From NCBI RefSeq assembly GCF_000720455.1, contig NZ_JOAK01000006.1, positions 1 through 64,000 of the forward strand: a stretch of DNA of 64,000 nucleotides, written 5' to 3'. Numbering within the stretch: position 1 is the stretch's first letter; each line of letters opens with the position of its first letter. Positions 24,998 through 33,424 of the stretch are shown here, in pieces. Below the pieces are notes generated by a model. The model ran no database searches. It had not been told where the DNA came from and worked only from the letters and a program-made list of their open reading frames with translations. The position numbers and the translations under genes are program-made. This DNA comes from Streptomyces virginiae. GTDB taxonomy: Bacteria > Actinomycetota > Actinomycetes > Streptomycetales > Streptomycetaceae.

Positions 24998-27079
24998 TCA
25001 GGCGGGCCGGGCCGTGACGGTGCAGAGGCGCTTGGTGGCCCGGGTCAGGGCTACGTACAAGTCCCTTTCCCCACCGGGGCGGGCCGTGATGATTTCCTCG
25101 GGGTTCATGACGACGACGCCGTCGAATTCCAGGCCGCGCGCTTCGGACGCCGGCACGATGCGGGCGTGGTGGGCGATGCCCTGGGCCGTCAGTTCGCCCA
25201 CCCTGACATCGGCGCAGATCACTCCCAGGAGCTCGCCCGGGTGCGCGGTGCTCTGGGCGCGGAGTTCCTGGACGACGGCGGCGGCCGACCCGTCCGGGGG
25301 CGCGGTCACGGTGCGGGGGCGCTCGCCGCTGCGCAGGGATTGTGTGGGCTTCTGGTCGGGAGCGATCCGCGTGAGCAGGTCCCGGACGCTCTCCAGGATC
25401 TCCTGCGTGGTGCGGTAGCTGACGGTCAGGTGGTGCAGTTCGAACCGCGGTCCGACGTGGGGGCCCAGGGCTTCCTTCCAGTCGCGTGCCGTCGCCACCG
25501 GGCCCGCCTGGGCGAAGTCACCCACCAGCGTCATCGCCCTCGCCGGGCAGCGTCGGACGATCATCCGCCACTGCATGGCGGTCAGTTCCTGCGCCTCGTC
25601 GACGACGACGTGCCCGTACGTCCGCTCGGGAGGGCCGTCGACCAGGCTCGCCGCCTCGTCCAGCAACGGCACATCGGCATCGGTCCACGGGTCGTCCGGA
25701 GCCCGCAGCAGGAGGGACCGTTCCTGCGTGGTCAGGCGGGGCAGGCGCTCGGCGAGTGCGTCGGCGTTCGTCAGGAGCGCCTTCACGAGGTCACCGGGTA
25801 CCAGCCGCGGCCACAGCGCCTCGACCGCTCGGTCGACGCCGGCGTCTTCGAGGAGATCGGCTCGGAGGGAGTCCAGGTCCAGCTCGTGGGCCGGACCCGC
25901 GTCGGCCGCGCCTTCGACGCGGCGCCGGGCTGCTCCCGTGAACCGGTCGAGGTTGATGCCCGTCATCCTTTCGGCATCGGCGTCGATCTGCTCCAACAGG
26001 TCGCCCATGTCCCGTTGCATCGCGTCGGTGACGGCGTCGACCAGGAGCTCTTTGAACACCTGGCGCGCGGTGTTGTGCCCCGGTGCGGCTGCCACGGCGG
26101 CGTCGCGTGCGGCGGCGACTTCCTCGGCGGACAGGTGAACCGGTTCCTGTCCGACCCGCACGGTGAAGCCACCGGCGGGGGCTTGGTGGACGCGCAACAG
26201 GCCGGCCAAGGCGTCGGCGAGGTCGCAGCCGCCCTTCAGACGTGCCGTGTCGAACGGGTCCGCCGTGTCCGTGGACACTCCGGCCAGTTCCCGGCAGGTC
26301 GCCAGAACGACGTCGTTCTCCCCGAGTGAGGGAAGGACCTGGGAGATGTAGTCGAGGAACCGGGTGTTGGGGCCCACCACCAGGACGCCCTCCTCCGCGG
26401 CGCGCGGGAACGCGTACAGGACATAGGCCGCCCGGTGCAGGGCGACCACCGTCTTGCCGGTGCCGGGCCCGCCCTGCACCACCGTCACCCCGCGGTGGGC
26501 GGAGCGGACGATCTCGTCCTGTTCCGCCTGCAGCGTGGCGACGGCCGCGTGCATCCTGCCCGTACGACGGGCCGACAGCGCCTCGGTCAACGGGCCGTCC
26601 CCCACGACGTCCTCGTCGGTCGGGGCGGTCCCGTCCAGCAGTTCGTCGCTCACCGAGACGACCGTGCGGTCCTCCAGGCGCAGGTGCCGGCGCCGCCGCA
26701 GGTCCATCGGGTGGACCGGTGTCGCCTCGTAGAAGGGCCGCGCGGCGTTCGCGCGCCAGTCGACGAGCAGGGGCAGGTCGTCCTCCTCGGTATGCAGTCC
26801 GATCCTCCCGATGCGCAGGGCCGTGCCGTCCGTCCAGTCGATGCGCCCGAAGACCAGCCCTTTTTCGGCGCCTTCCAGCCGGCTGATTTCCTTGGCCAGC
26901 CGTTCGGCGGCGATTTCTCTCTCGTATGCCTCACCGGCGTTTTCCGCCGGGGCCTTCAGCGCATTCGACCACTGTTCTCGCGTCTCGGAAATCCGCTCGG
27001 TGAGCAGCTCGTATAAGGAGGACACATAATCCCGCTCCGATTCAATCGCACGCACAGCAGGACCATTCATTTTCGACAA
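24998..27079 (-). CDS. helD: HelD-type RNA polymerase-associated ATPase/helicase
   Basis: A 693-residue superfamily-1 ATPase. The N-terminal coiled coil (about 10-75, with SRLEGAEKGLVFGRIDW) is the HelD arm that enters RNA polymerase; then Walker A VVQGGPGTGKTVVALHR, Walker B HVVVDEAQELTAMQW, and the C-terminal ATPase motifs ERDLYVALTRATKRL. HelD frees stalled RNA polymerase and in some actinobacteria gives rifamycin tolerance. TTG at 27079 is chosen because AGGAG lies 7 bases before it; the ATG three codons downstream would be too far. It faces a GlxA-type regulator across a 20-bp palindrome. Confidence 0.87.
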   Translation of the reverse strand: MSKMNGPAVRAIESERDYVSSLYELLTERISETREQWSNALKAPAENAGEAYEREIAAERLAKEISRLEGAEKGLVFGRIDWTDGTALRIGRIGLHTEEDDLPLLVDWRANAARPFYEATPVHPMDLRRRRHLRLEDRTVVSVSDELLDGTAPTDEDVVGDGPLTEALSARRTGRMHAAVATLQAEQDEIVRSAHRGVTVVQGGPGTGKTVVALHRAAYVLYAFPRAAEEGVLVVGPNTRFLDYISQVLPSLGENDVVLATCRELAGVSTDTADPFDTARLKGGCDLADALAGLLRVHQAPAGGFTVRVGQEPVHLSAEEVAAARDAAVAAAPGHNTARQVFKELLVDAVTDAMQRDMGDLLEQIDADAERMTGINLDRFTGAARRRVEGAADAGPAHELDLDSLRADLLEDAGVDRAVEALWPRLVPGDLVKALLTNADALAERLPRLTTQERSLLLRAPDDPWTDADVPLLDEAASLVDGPPERTYGHVVVDEAQELTAMQWRMIVRRCPARAMTLVGDFAQAGPVATARDWKEALGPHVGPRFELHHLTVSYRTTQEILESVRDLLTRIAPDQKPTQSLRSGERPRTVTAPPDGSAAAVVQELRAQSTAHPGELLGVICADVRVGELTAQGIAHHARIVPASEARGLEFDGVVVMNPEEIITARPGGERDLYVALTRATKRLCTVTARPA

Positions 27080-27128
27080 CAGGGGGCTCCTTCGATTCGA
27101 GCCACACCATACGATTGAAATTCCCCGA

Positions 27129-27148
27129 AGGTAAGTCTTGACTTACCT
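27129..27148. promoter_or_regulatory. Perfect 20-bp palindrome between divergent helD and glxA-type gene
   Basis: AGGTAAGTC-TT-GACTTACCT, a perfect 9+2+9 inverted repeat located 50 bases upstream of the HelD start and 128 bases upstream of the regulator start. The sequence is AT-rich for this genome. It does not match the rifamycin-associated element reported upstream of some helR genes. Confidence 0.6.
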
Positions 27149-27263
27149 GACGGGCCATGGCCCCTCGCATTTCTTTGCCCGTAATCGCTGATTGCGCTTT
27201 CGATTCCCGCATGCCTTGCGGGAGCCCGGTCGGGGATGCGGCGATCCGCCTCCGGGCGCCGCG

Positions 27264-27269
27264 TAGGCT
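27264..27269 (+). promoter_or_regulatory. -10 element for a leaderless transcript
   Basis: TAGGCT ends 7 bases before the GTG of the GlxA-type regulator, matching TANNNT. No Shine-Dalgarno is present between them. In Streptomyces this spacing typifies leaderless mRNAs that start at the first base of the start codon. Confidence 0.55.
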
Positions 27270-27276
27270 CGACCCC

Positions 27277-28233
27277 GTGCCAGCCTCCCGTCTCCACCGC
27301 GTCGCCGTCCTCGTCCTGGAAGGCGCGAAGCCGCTCGACGTCGGCATCCCCGCGCAGGTCTTCACGACCCGCGCGAGCATGCCGTACGAGGTACGGATGT
27401 GCGGGGCGGCGCCCGGGCTCGTGGCCGGCGGCGACGGGCTCTCCTACCACGTGACGCACGGGCTGGACGCCCTCGCCTGGGCCGACATCGTCTTCGTCCC
27501 CGGCTACCGATTCCCGGACCGCGAGGACCCGCCGCGGCCCGTCATCGACGCGCTGATCGCGGCCCACGGGCGGGGCGCCCGGCTCGCCGCCATCTCCACG
27601 GGCGCGTTCGCGCTCGCCGCGACGGGCCTGCTGGACGGGAAGCGCGCGACGACGCACTGGCACTACGCCCGGGCCCTCACGGCCAAGCACCCGCTCGTCC
27701 GGGTCGACGAGAACGTCCTGTTCGTCGACGAGGGCAGCGTCCTCACCTCGGCGGGCGCCGCCTCCGGCATCGACCTGTGCCTGCACATCCTGCGCAGCGA
27801 CCTCGGTGTGGCCGCGTCCAACCACGCGGCGCGGCGCCTGGTGGCCGCCCCCTACCGCAGCGGCGGGCAGGCCCAGTACGTGCCGCGCAGTGTTCCGGAG
27901 CCGCTCGGCGAGCGGTTCGCCGCCACGCGGGAGTGGGCGCTGATCCGCCTCGGCGAGCCGCTCACCCTGGAGTCCCTGGCCCGGCACGCCGGGGTGTCGC
28001 CCCGTACGTTCTCGCGGCGGTTCGCGGAGGACACCGGGTACACGCCGATGCAGTGGGTCATGCGGGCCCGCATCGACGTGGCCCGTGAGCTGCTCGAACG
28101 CTCGCAGCGCGGCGTCGAGCAGATCGCCGCCGACGTCGGCCTCGGCACCGGCGCGAACCTGCGGCTGCACTTCCAGCGGATCCTGGGCACCACCCCGACC
28201 GAGTACCGGCGCACCTTCACGAAGGGCGAGTAG
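27277..28233 (+). CDS. GlxA-family transcriptional regulator (DJ-1/PfpI-AraC)
   Basis: A 318-residue protein with an N-terminal DJ-1/PfpI-like sensor (about 8-175: VAVLVLEGAKPLDVGIPAQVF, IVFVPGYR, AAISTGAFALAATGLLDG) and a C-terminal double HTH AraC domain (225-315: LTLESLARHAGVSPRTFSRRF and VEQIAADVGLGTGANLRLHFQRILGTTPTEYRR). At the nucleophile elbow the usual cysteine is replaced by serine (ISTG), so it is likely a sensor, not an enzyme. GTG at 27277 follows a TAGGCT box without a Shine-Dalgarno, suggesting a leaderless message. Confidence 0.87.
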   Translation: MPASRLHRVAVLVLEGAKPLDVGIPAQVFTTRASMPYEVRMCGAAPGLVAGGDGLSYHVTHGLDALAWADIVFVPGYRFPDREDPPRPVIDALIAAHGRGARLAAISTGAFALAATGLLDGKRATTHWHYARALTAKHPLVRVDENVLFVDEGSVLTSAGAASGIDLCLHILRSDLGVAASNHAARRLVAAPYRSGGQAQYVPRSVPEPLGERFAATREWALIRLGEPLTLESLARHAGVSPRTFSRRFAEDTGYTPMQWVMRARIDVARELLERSQRGVEQIAADVGLGTGANLRLHFQRILGTTPTEYRRTFTKGE

Positions 28234-28361
28234 GACCCGTGCGGGGCCCGTGAGGATCCCGCCACCCCGCTTGGCGAGATCCTTTTGAACAGTGGCGATC
28301 ACGCCGCTGTCGTGGGCGGCCGCGGGCGGCGAACCTGATGGCGAACGAAAGGGACTCGCTC

Positions 28362-29360
28362 ATGACTCGCATCGCCATCAACGGATTCGGCCGCATCGGA
28401 CGCAACGTGCTGCGCGCGCTGCTCGAGCGCGAAAGCGACCTCGAGGTCGTCGCCGTCAACGACCTCACCGAGCCGAAGGCCCTCGCGCGGCTCCTCGCGT
28501 ACGACAGCACCTCCGGCCGGCTCGGCCGCCCGGTGACGGTCGACGGCAACACCCTGGTCGTCGACGGCCGCCGCATCACGGTGCTGGCCGAGCGGGAGCC
28601 GGAGCAGCTGCCGTGGGCCGAGCTCGGCGTCGAGATCGTGCTGGAGGCCACCGGCCGCTTCACCTCGGCCGAGGCCGCTCGCGCCCACCTCAAGGCGGGG
28701 GCGAAGAAGGTACTGGTCAGCGCGCCCTCGGACGGCGCCGACGTCACGCTGGCTTACGGCGTGAACACCGACGCCTACGACCCGGCCGTGCACACCATCG
28801 TCTCGAACGCGTCGTGCACGACCAACGCGCTCGCCCCGCTGGCCGCGGTCCTCGACGAGCTCGCGGGCATCGAGCACGGCTTCATGACGACGGTGCACGC
28901 CTACACGCAGGAGCAGAACCTGCAGGACGGCCCGCACCGCGACCCGCGCCGCGCCCGCGCCGCCGGCGTCAACATCGTGCCGACCTCCACGGGCGCCGCG
29001 AAGGCGATCGGCCTGGTGCTGCCGCAGCTGGACGGCAAGCTGCAGGGCGACTCGATCCGCGTGCCGGTCCCGGTGGGTTCCATCGTGGAGCTCAACACGA
29101 CCGTCGCCCGCGAGGTGACGCGCGAGGAGATCCTGGAGGCGTACCGCGCCGCAGCGCAGGGACCGCTGGCCGGTGTCCTGGAGTACTCGGACGACCCGCT
29201 GGTGTCGTCGGACATCACCGGCAACCCCGCCTCGTCGATCTTCGACTCGGAGCTCACCCGCGTCGACGGCCGGCACGTCAAGGTCGTCGCCTGGTACGAC
29301 AACGAGTGGGGCTTCTCGAACCGCGTGATCGACACCCTCACGCTCCTGGCCGCGGGCTGA
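28362..29360 (+). CDS. gap: Type I glyceraldehyde-3-phosphate dehydrogenase
   Basis: A 332-residue cytoplasmic glycolytic enzyme converting glyceraldehyde-3-phosphate, NAD+ and phosphate to 1,3-bisphosphoglycerate. The NAD site INGFGRIGRNVLRAL starts at residue 6, Asp34 in VAVNDLTE indicates NAD+ preference, catalytic Cys152 lies in SNASCTTN, the base histidine in TTVHAYT, and the C-terminus has WYDNEWGFSNR. ATG 28362 follows AAAGGGA. It stands alone, without pgk or tpi, so this is probably a second gap copy rather than the main glycolytic operon gene. A strong hairpin terminator follows. Confidence 0.95.
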   Translation: MTRIAINGFGRIGRNVLRALLERESDLEVVAVNDLTEPKALARLLAYDSTSGRLGRPVTVDGNTLVVDGRRITVLAEREPEQLPWAELGVEIVLEATGRFTSAEAARAHLKAGAKKVLVSAPSDGADVTLAYGVNTDAYDPAVHTIVSNASCTTNALAPLAAVLDELAGIEHGFMTTVHAYTQEQNLQDGPHRDPRRARAAGVNIVPTSTGAAKAIGLVLPQLDGKLQGDSIRVPVPVGSIVELNTTVAREVTREEILEAYRAAAQGPLAGVLEYSDDPLVSSDITGNPASSIFDSELTRVDGRHVKVVAWYDNEWGFSNRVIDTLTLLAAG

Positions 29361-29386
29361 GCAGCCGCCCCGCCGTCAGTGACCCG

Positions 29387-29419
29387 CGCTCCGGCCGGCC
29401 CCTCGGGCCGGCCGGAGCG
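29387..29419. terminator. Bidirectional terminator, 15-bp perfect stem
   Basis: CGCTCCGGCCGGCCC-CTC-GGGCCGGCCGGAGCG, a perfect stem with a 3-base loop followed on the plus strand by TGCCGTTTTC. It separates convergent gap and gltD genes. Confidence 0.85.
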
Positions 29420-29427
29420 TGCCGTTT

Positions 29428-30966
29428 TCAGTAGTCCCCGTAGCGCATGCGGCCGAGCGCCGACATCGGCAGGTCGTGCGCGGCGACCGGGGCCGGCAGG
29501 CACGTCGAGCCGGTGAGGTAGCGGTCCACGGCGGCCGCCGCCGCACGGCCTTCGGCGATGGCCCAGACCACCAGCGACTGGCCCCGGCCCGCGTCGCCCG
29601 CGACGAACACCCCCGGCGCCCGCCCGCCGCGGGCCGCGAAGGCGGCGTCCCGCGCGAAGTTGCCGCGCTCGTCGAGTTCCAGGCCCAGCTGCTCGCGCAG
29701 GCCGCCCGCCCGCTCGGGGCCGGAGAAGCCGAGCGCCAGCAGTACCAGCCCGGCCGGCAGGACCCGCTCGGTACCCGCCAGCGGGCTGCGGCCCACCGGC
29801 TCGACGGCGGTCAGGCGCAGGGCCCGTACCCGGCCCGCGTCGTCCCCCTCGAAGCGCAGGGTGGCGCAGGCGAACAGCCGGGGGTCGCGGCCCTCGCGCC
29901 CGCGGGCCTCGTCGTGGGCGTGGGAGATCCGGTACGTCTTCGGGTACACCGGCCAGGGTTCGTCGTCGGTGCGGTCCGGGCCGGGCTCCGGGTTGATGTC
30001 GAGCTGGACCACGGAGATCGCGCCCTGCCGCAGGGCCGTCCCCATGCAGTCGGATCCGGTGTCGCCGCCTCCGACGATGACCACGTGCCTGCCTTCGGCG
30101 GTGAGGGGCGAGTCGATCCGGTCGCCCTCCTGTACCCGGTTCGCGCAGGTCAGGTAGTCCATGGCCTGGTGGATGCCGTGGAGCCGGCGGCCGGGGACGG
30201 GCAGTTCCCTGCGCTCGCCGGCTCCTATCGCGACGACGAGGGCGTCGCACCGGCCGCGCAGCTCGGCGGCGTCGGCACCGCCGTCGGCATCCGTGCTCGC
30301 GTCGGCCGCGGTTCCGACATCGTGGCCCGTGACGAACACCGTGCCCTCGGCGCGCATCTGCTCGATCCGGCGGTCCAGGTGCGCCTTCTCCATCTTGAAC
30401 TCGGGGATGCCGTAGCGCAGCAGGCCGCCGATCCGGTCGGCCCGCTCGTGGACCGTGACCGCGTGACCGGCCCGGGTCAGCTGCTGCGCCGCGGCCAGGC
30501 CGGCCGGACCGGAGCCTATGACCGCCACGGACTTGCCGCTGTGCCGCTCCGGCGGCCTCGGCCCCATGTATCCGCGCCGAAAGCCTTCGTCCGCGATCGT
30601 CTGCTCGACGTTCTTGATGGTCACCGGGTCCGCGTTGATCGTGAGGACGCAGGCGTCCTCACAGGGAGCCGGGCAGAGCCGTCCGGTGACCTCCGGGAAG
30701 TTGTTGGTCGCGTGCAGCCGCTCGTACGCCGCGCGCCAGTCCCCGTGGGCGGCGTAGGCGTTCCACTCGGGTATGAGGTTGCCCAGGGGGCAGCCGGTGT
30801 GGCAGAAGGGGATGCCGCAGTCCATGCAGCGGTCGGCCTGCCGGGAGACGAGCGGGAGCAGGGCCTGGCCCGCGTGGACCTCGCGCCAGTCGCCGAGCCG
30901 TTCCTCGACGGGGCGGGCCGGGACGGGCTCGCGGGGGATCCTGAGGAAGCCGAACGGATCGGTCAC
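29428..30966 (-). CDS. gltD: Glutamate synthase small subunit (NADPH, GltD-like)
   Basis: A 512-residue flavoprotein. The N-terminal domain carries cysteines for iron-sulfur clusters (RCMDCGIPFCHTGCPLGN and GRLCPAPCEDAC), then the FAD motif VAVIGSGPAGLAAAQQL and an NADPH motif VVIVGGGDTGSDCMG; APGVFVAGDAGRGQSLVVWAI closes the FAD site. The subunit passes electrons from NADPH to the large subunit for glutamate synthesis from glutamine and 2-oxoglutarate. No large subunit gltB is in the window, so it may be an extra copy or serve another partner. GTG 30966 has GGAGG upstream. Confidence 0.9.
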   Translation of the reverse strand: MTDPFGFLRIPREPVPARPVEERLGDWREVHAGQALLPLVSRQADRCMDCGIPFCHTGCPLGNLIPEWNAYAAHGDWRAAYERLHATNNFPEVTGRLCPAPCEDACVLTINADPVTIKNVEQTIADEGFRRGYMGPRPPERHSGKSVAVIGSGPAGLAAAQQLTRAGHAVTVHERADRIGGLLRYGIPEFKMEKAHLDRRIEQMRAEGTVFVTGHDVGTAADASTDADGGADAAELRGRCDALVVAIGAGERRELPVPGRRLHGIHQAMDYLTCANRVQEGDRIDSPLTAEGRHVVIVGGGDTGSDCMGTALRQGAISVVQLDINPEPGPDRTDDEPWPVYPKTYRISHAHDEARGREGRDPRLFACATLRFEGDDAGRVRALRLTAVEPVGRSPLAGTERVLPAGLVLLALGFSGPERAGGLREQLGLELDERGNFARDAAFAARGGRAPGVFVAGDAGRGQSLVVWAIAEGRAAAAAVDRYLTGSTCLPAPVAAHDLPMSALGRMRYGDY

Positions 30967-31073
30967 TCGCCGCCTCCCTGGATCGTTCGCGGCGGGGTGT
31001 ACGGGTGCGCGCACCCGGTACCGGCGCGCGCTTTCAGTGGCGGTCCGACCAGGTTACGCCGCCTGCGTGGCGG

Positions 31074-32273
31074 TCACCTTCGCAGCAGGGCGCAGACGAA
31101 GTCCTCCTGGACGGCCCGGACCCGCGCGAGCAGCTCGGGGTTGTTCGTCAGGGACGTCTGGGTGGTGATCGTGAAGGTCAGGGAGCGGCTGCCGTCGGCC
31201 GTGGCCGCCGCGAGCTGTGTGTAGCCGGGTGTGTTGCCGGTGTGGCCGTACACCCTTCCGCAGCGGGTGGTGTAGCGGTAGATGGCCAGGCCCGCCTCGG
31301 TGCGGCCGGGGCCGGGGGGCTGGGAGAGCGCGCCCGGGATGAACGTGAACTGCTGGCGGCGGGTGCGGTCCGAGACGAGGGTGCCGCCGGCGTAGCCGCG
31401 GATGAAGGCGGTCAGGTCCTTCGGCGTCGAGACGATGCCCCCTGCCGCCCAGGCTCCGGAAGCGCTCACGGCCTCGCTGACGTCGACGGGCCCCTCCTGC
31501 GGGTCGATCTGGTAGCCGTGGAGGAAGGGCTCGGGCAGCCGGTAGTCCTGGGGCAGGCTGGTGGCGGTCAGGCCCAGCGGCCAGTACACCAGCTCGCGCA
31601 GCAGCGTCTCGTACCGTCGTCCGGTGGCGGCCTCGGCCATGAGGGCGACGGCGATGTTGTCGGAGTTGGAGTAGTGGTAGCGGCTGCCCGGCCGGAATTC
31701 GAGGTCCTCGCCGGCGACGAACTCCAGCAGGCGCCGGGAGTCGAAGTGGTGGCGGGGGTCCGCGGAGACGATGTCGATGAACTCCCGGGAGGCCGAGTAG
31801 TCGGGCAGTCCGCTGGTGTGGTTGAGGAGTTGACGTAGCGTCACCTCGTGCCACGCGGCCGGCTGATCGGGCAGGACCTCGCCGATGGTGGCGTCCAGGT
31901 CCAGCCGGCCGCGGTCGACGAGGCTCAGGGCCACCGCCCCGCTGAAGGCCTTCGCGACGCTGGCGATGCGCATGTGGTCGGTCGCGCTCGGCGGCCTGCC
32001 GCTCTCCAGGTCGGCCACGCCCGCGCGGTAGACCTCTTTGCGGTCGCCGTCGCGCAGGACGGCGATGACTCCGGGGGGTCCGTCGGGGCTGTCCACCAGT
32101 TCCCGGAGCTCCCGGCGCAGGTCCGCCGCGGTGGGCGACGGCGGGTTGCGGTCCGCCGCGGCCTGCGCGGGCAGTACGCAGACGCCGAGCAGGGCGCCGC
32201 ACACGGCGGTGGCGGCGGCCAGACGCAGGGACGGACGGATCCTGCGGGCGTGGCCGTACGGGCGTGGGGACAC
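31074..32273 (-). CDS. Serine hydrolase, class C beta-lactamase/D-Ala-D-Ala carboxypeptidase family
   Basis: A 399-residue exported protein. The signal peptide (residues 1-40) has HARRIRPSLRLAAATAVCG before PAQAAA. Catalytic motifs are SVAK (Ser105, Lys108), YSN within RYHYSNSDN, and HTG in GHTGNTPG. Family members trim peptidoglycan peptides or act as esterases. GTG 32273 is selected by a GGAGG 7 bases upstream; longer upstream reading lacks coding character. Divergent from the metQ-like gene across 270 bases that hold no other gene, only the two promoters. Confidence 0.88.
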   Translation of the reverse strand: MSPRPYGHARRIRPSLRLAAATAVCGALLGVCVLPAQAAADRNPPSPTAADLRRELRELVDSPDGPPGVIAVLRDGDRKEVYRAGVADLESGRPPSATDHMRIASVAKAFSGAVALSLVDRGRLDLDATIGEVLPDQPAAWHEVTLRQLLNHTSGLPDYSASREFIDIVSADPRHHFDSRRLLEFVAGEDLEFRPGSRYHYSNSDNIAVALMAEAATGRRYETLLRELVYWPLGLTATSLPQDYRLPEPFLHGYQIDPQEGPVDVSEAVSASGAWAAGGIVSTPKDLTAFIRGYAGGTLVSDRTRRQQFTFIPGALSQPPGPGRTEAGLAIYRYTTRCGRVYGHTGNTPGYTQLAAATADGSRSLTFTITTQTSLTNNPELLARVRAVQEDFVCALLRR

Positions 32274-32545
32274 GGCGGAACCTCCAGGGGAGACACGGAG
32301 CGCGGTGGCCCACGATGGCAGGGGCCGCGGCGATGCCGGCGCAGACACGGCCGGGCGCGGGCGGCCGTGGCCCATCCGGCCCTGACGGGCGCTGCGGACG
32401 AGGTCCGCGCCACCCTTCCAGCCGACGACCTTCCATTCATTGCACATTCATGAACAGAACCTCACATTCGAAGGCAAGAAGGCGAATTCGATCTACGATC
32501 CACCCATCCCTTTAGCTGGTTCTTCCTCTGCACATGGATCACACA

Positions 32546-33424
32546 ATGATTTCTGCACTGCCGCGCCGACGTACCCTGATCGCCGCTTCCGCCGCCACCG
32601 TCCTCGCGCTCCTCGTGTCCGGCTGCGGCGGCGGCGCGGGGGACGGCCACCGCATCAGGGTCGGGGTGTCCGGCGACTCGCCGGAGTGGGACGTCCTCGC
32701 CAAGGAGGCCGCGAAGCAGGGCCTCACCGTCGAGACCGTCGTCTTCGACGACTACTCGCTGCCCAACAAGGCCCTCAGCGCGGGCGACATCGAGCTCAAC
32801 GCCTTCCAGCACCTGGTCTTCCTCGCGCAGTCGAACACCGAGAACAAGACCGACATCGCCCCCATCGCCGCGACCACCGTGGTCCCCCTCGGTCTCTACT
32901 CCGGCAAGCACAAGCAGCTGGCGGACCTCCCCGACCGGGCCGAGATAGCCCTGCCCAACGACCCCGCCAACCAGGGGCGCGCACTGCGCGTGCTGGAGCA
33001 GGCGAAGCTGGTCCAACTGCGCCCGGAGGCAGGACTCTTCGCGACCCCCGACGACATCACCGCCAACCCCAAGCACATCAAGATCACCCCGGTGAACGCG
33101 CAGCAGACCCCCCGGACCCTCCAGGACGCGGACGCCGCCGTCATCAACGACGGGGTCGCCGAACTCTCCGGGATCAAGGCCGACACAGCGCTGTTCAAGG
33201 ACGACCCCGCCGCCCCGCAGTCCGTCCCCTACCTCAACGTCATCGCCGCCCGCGCGGACCAGAAGGACAACGCGGACTACCGGAAGATCGTCGAGCTGTA
33301 CGCCTCCCAGCCCGTGCAGGACGAGGTCCGCCGCACCAGCAACGGCACCGCGCACCACGTCGAGCTGCCCGCCGCCGACCTCCAGGCCGAGGTCGCCCGC
33401 ATCCAGAAGCAGCTGGGGCGATGA
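32546..33424 (+). CDS. metQ: MetQ/NlpA-family ABC transporter substrate-binding lipoprotein
   Basis: A 292-residue lipoprotein: signal MISALPRRRTLIAASAATVLALLVSGC with lipobox VSGC (Cys27), then HRIRVGVSGDSPEWDVLA and LNAFQHLVFL, ALPNDPANQGRAL, typical of the NlpA/MetQ fold that binds methionine or other amino acids. First gene of a metQ-metN-metI operon; stop overlaps the ATPase start. I prefer ATG 32546; an ATG 12 bases earlier is possible and neither has a strong Shine-Dalgarno. No SAM riboswitch was recognised in the leader. Confidence 0.85.
   Translation: MISALPRRRTLIAASAATVLALLVSGCGGGAGDGHRIRVGVSGDSPEWDVLAKEAAKQGLTVETVVFDDYSLPNKALSAGDIELNAFQHLVFLAQSNTENKTDIAPIAATTVVPLGLYSGKHKQLADLPDRAEIALPNDPANQGRALRVLEQAKLVQLRPEAGLFATPDDITANPKHIKITPVNAQQTPRTLQDADAAVINDGVAELSGIKADTALFKDDPAAPQSVPYLNVIAARADQKDNADYRKIVELYASQPVQDEVRRTSNGTAHHVELPAADLQAEVARIQKQLGR

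Noticed and set aside
27080..27276. Rifamycin-associated element (RAE) upstream of helD
   Set aside because: The palindrome there is AGGTAAGTC-TT-GACTTACCT, not the GC-rich GGGGCTTGCGGCAAGGCCC-type element, so rifamycin control was not claimed.
32448..32545. SAM or T-box riboswitch before metQ
   Set aside because: The leader is under 100 bases and lacks the conserved cores of SAM-I/IV or T-box RNAs.
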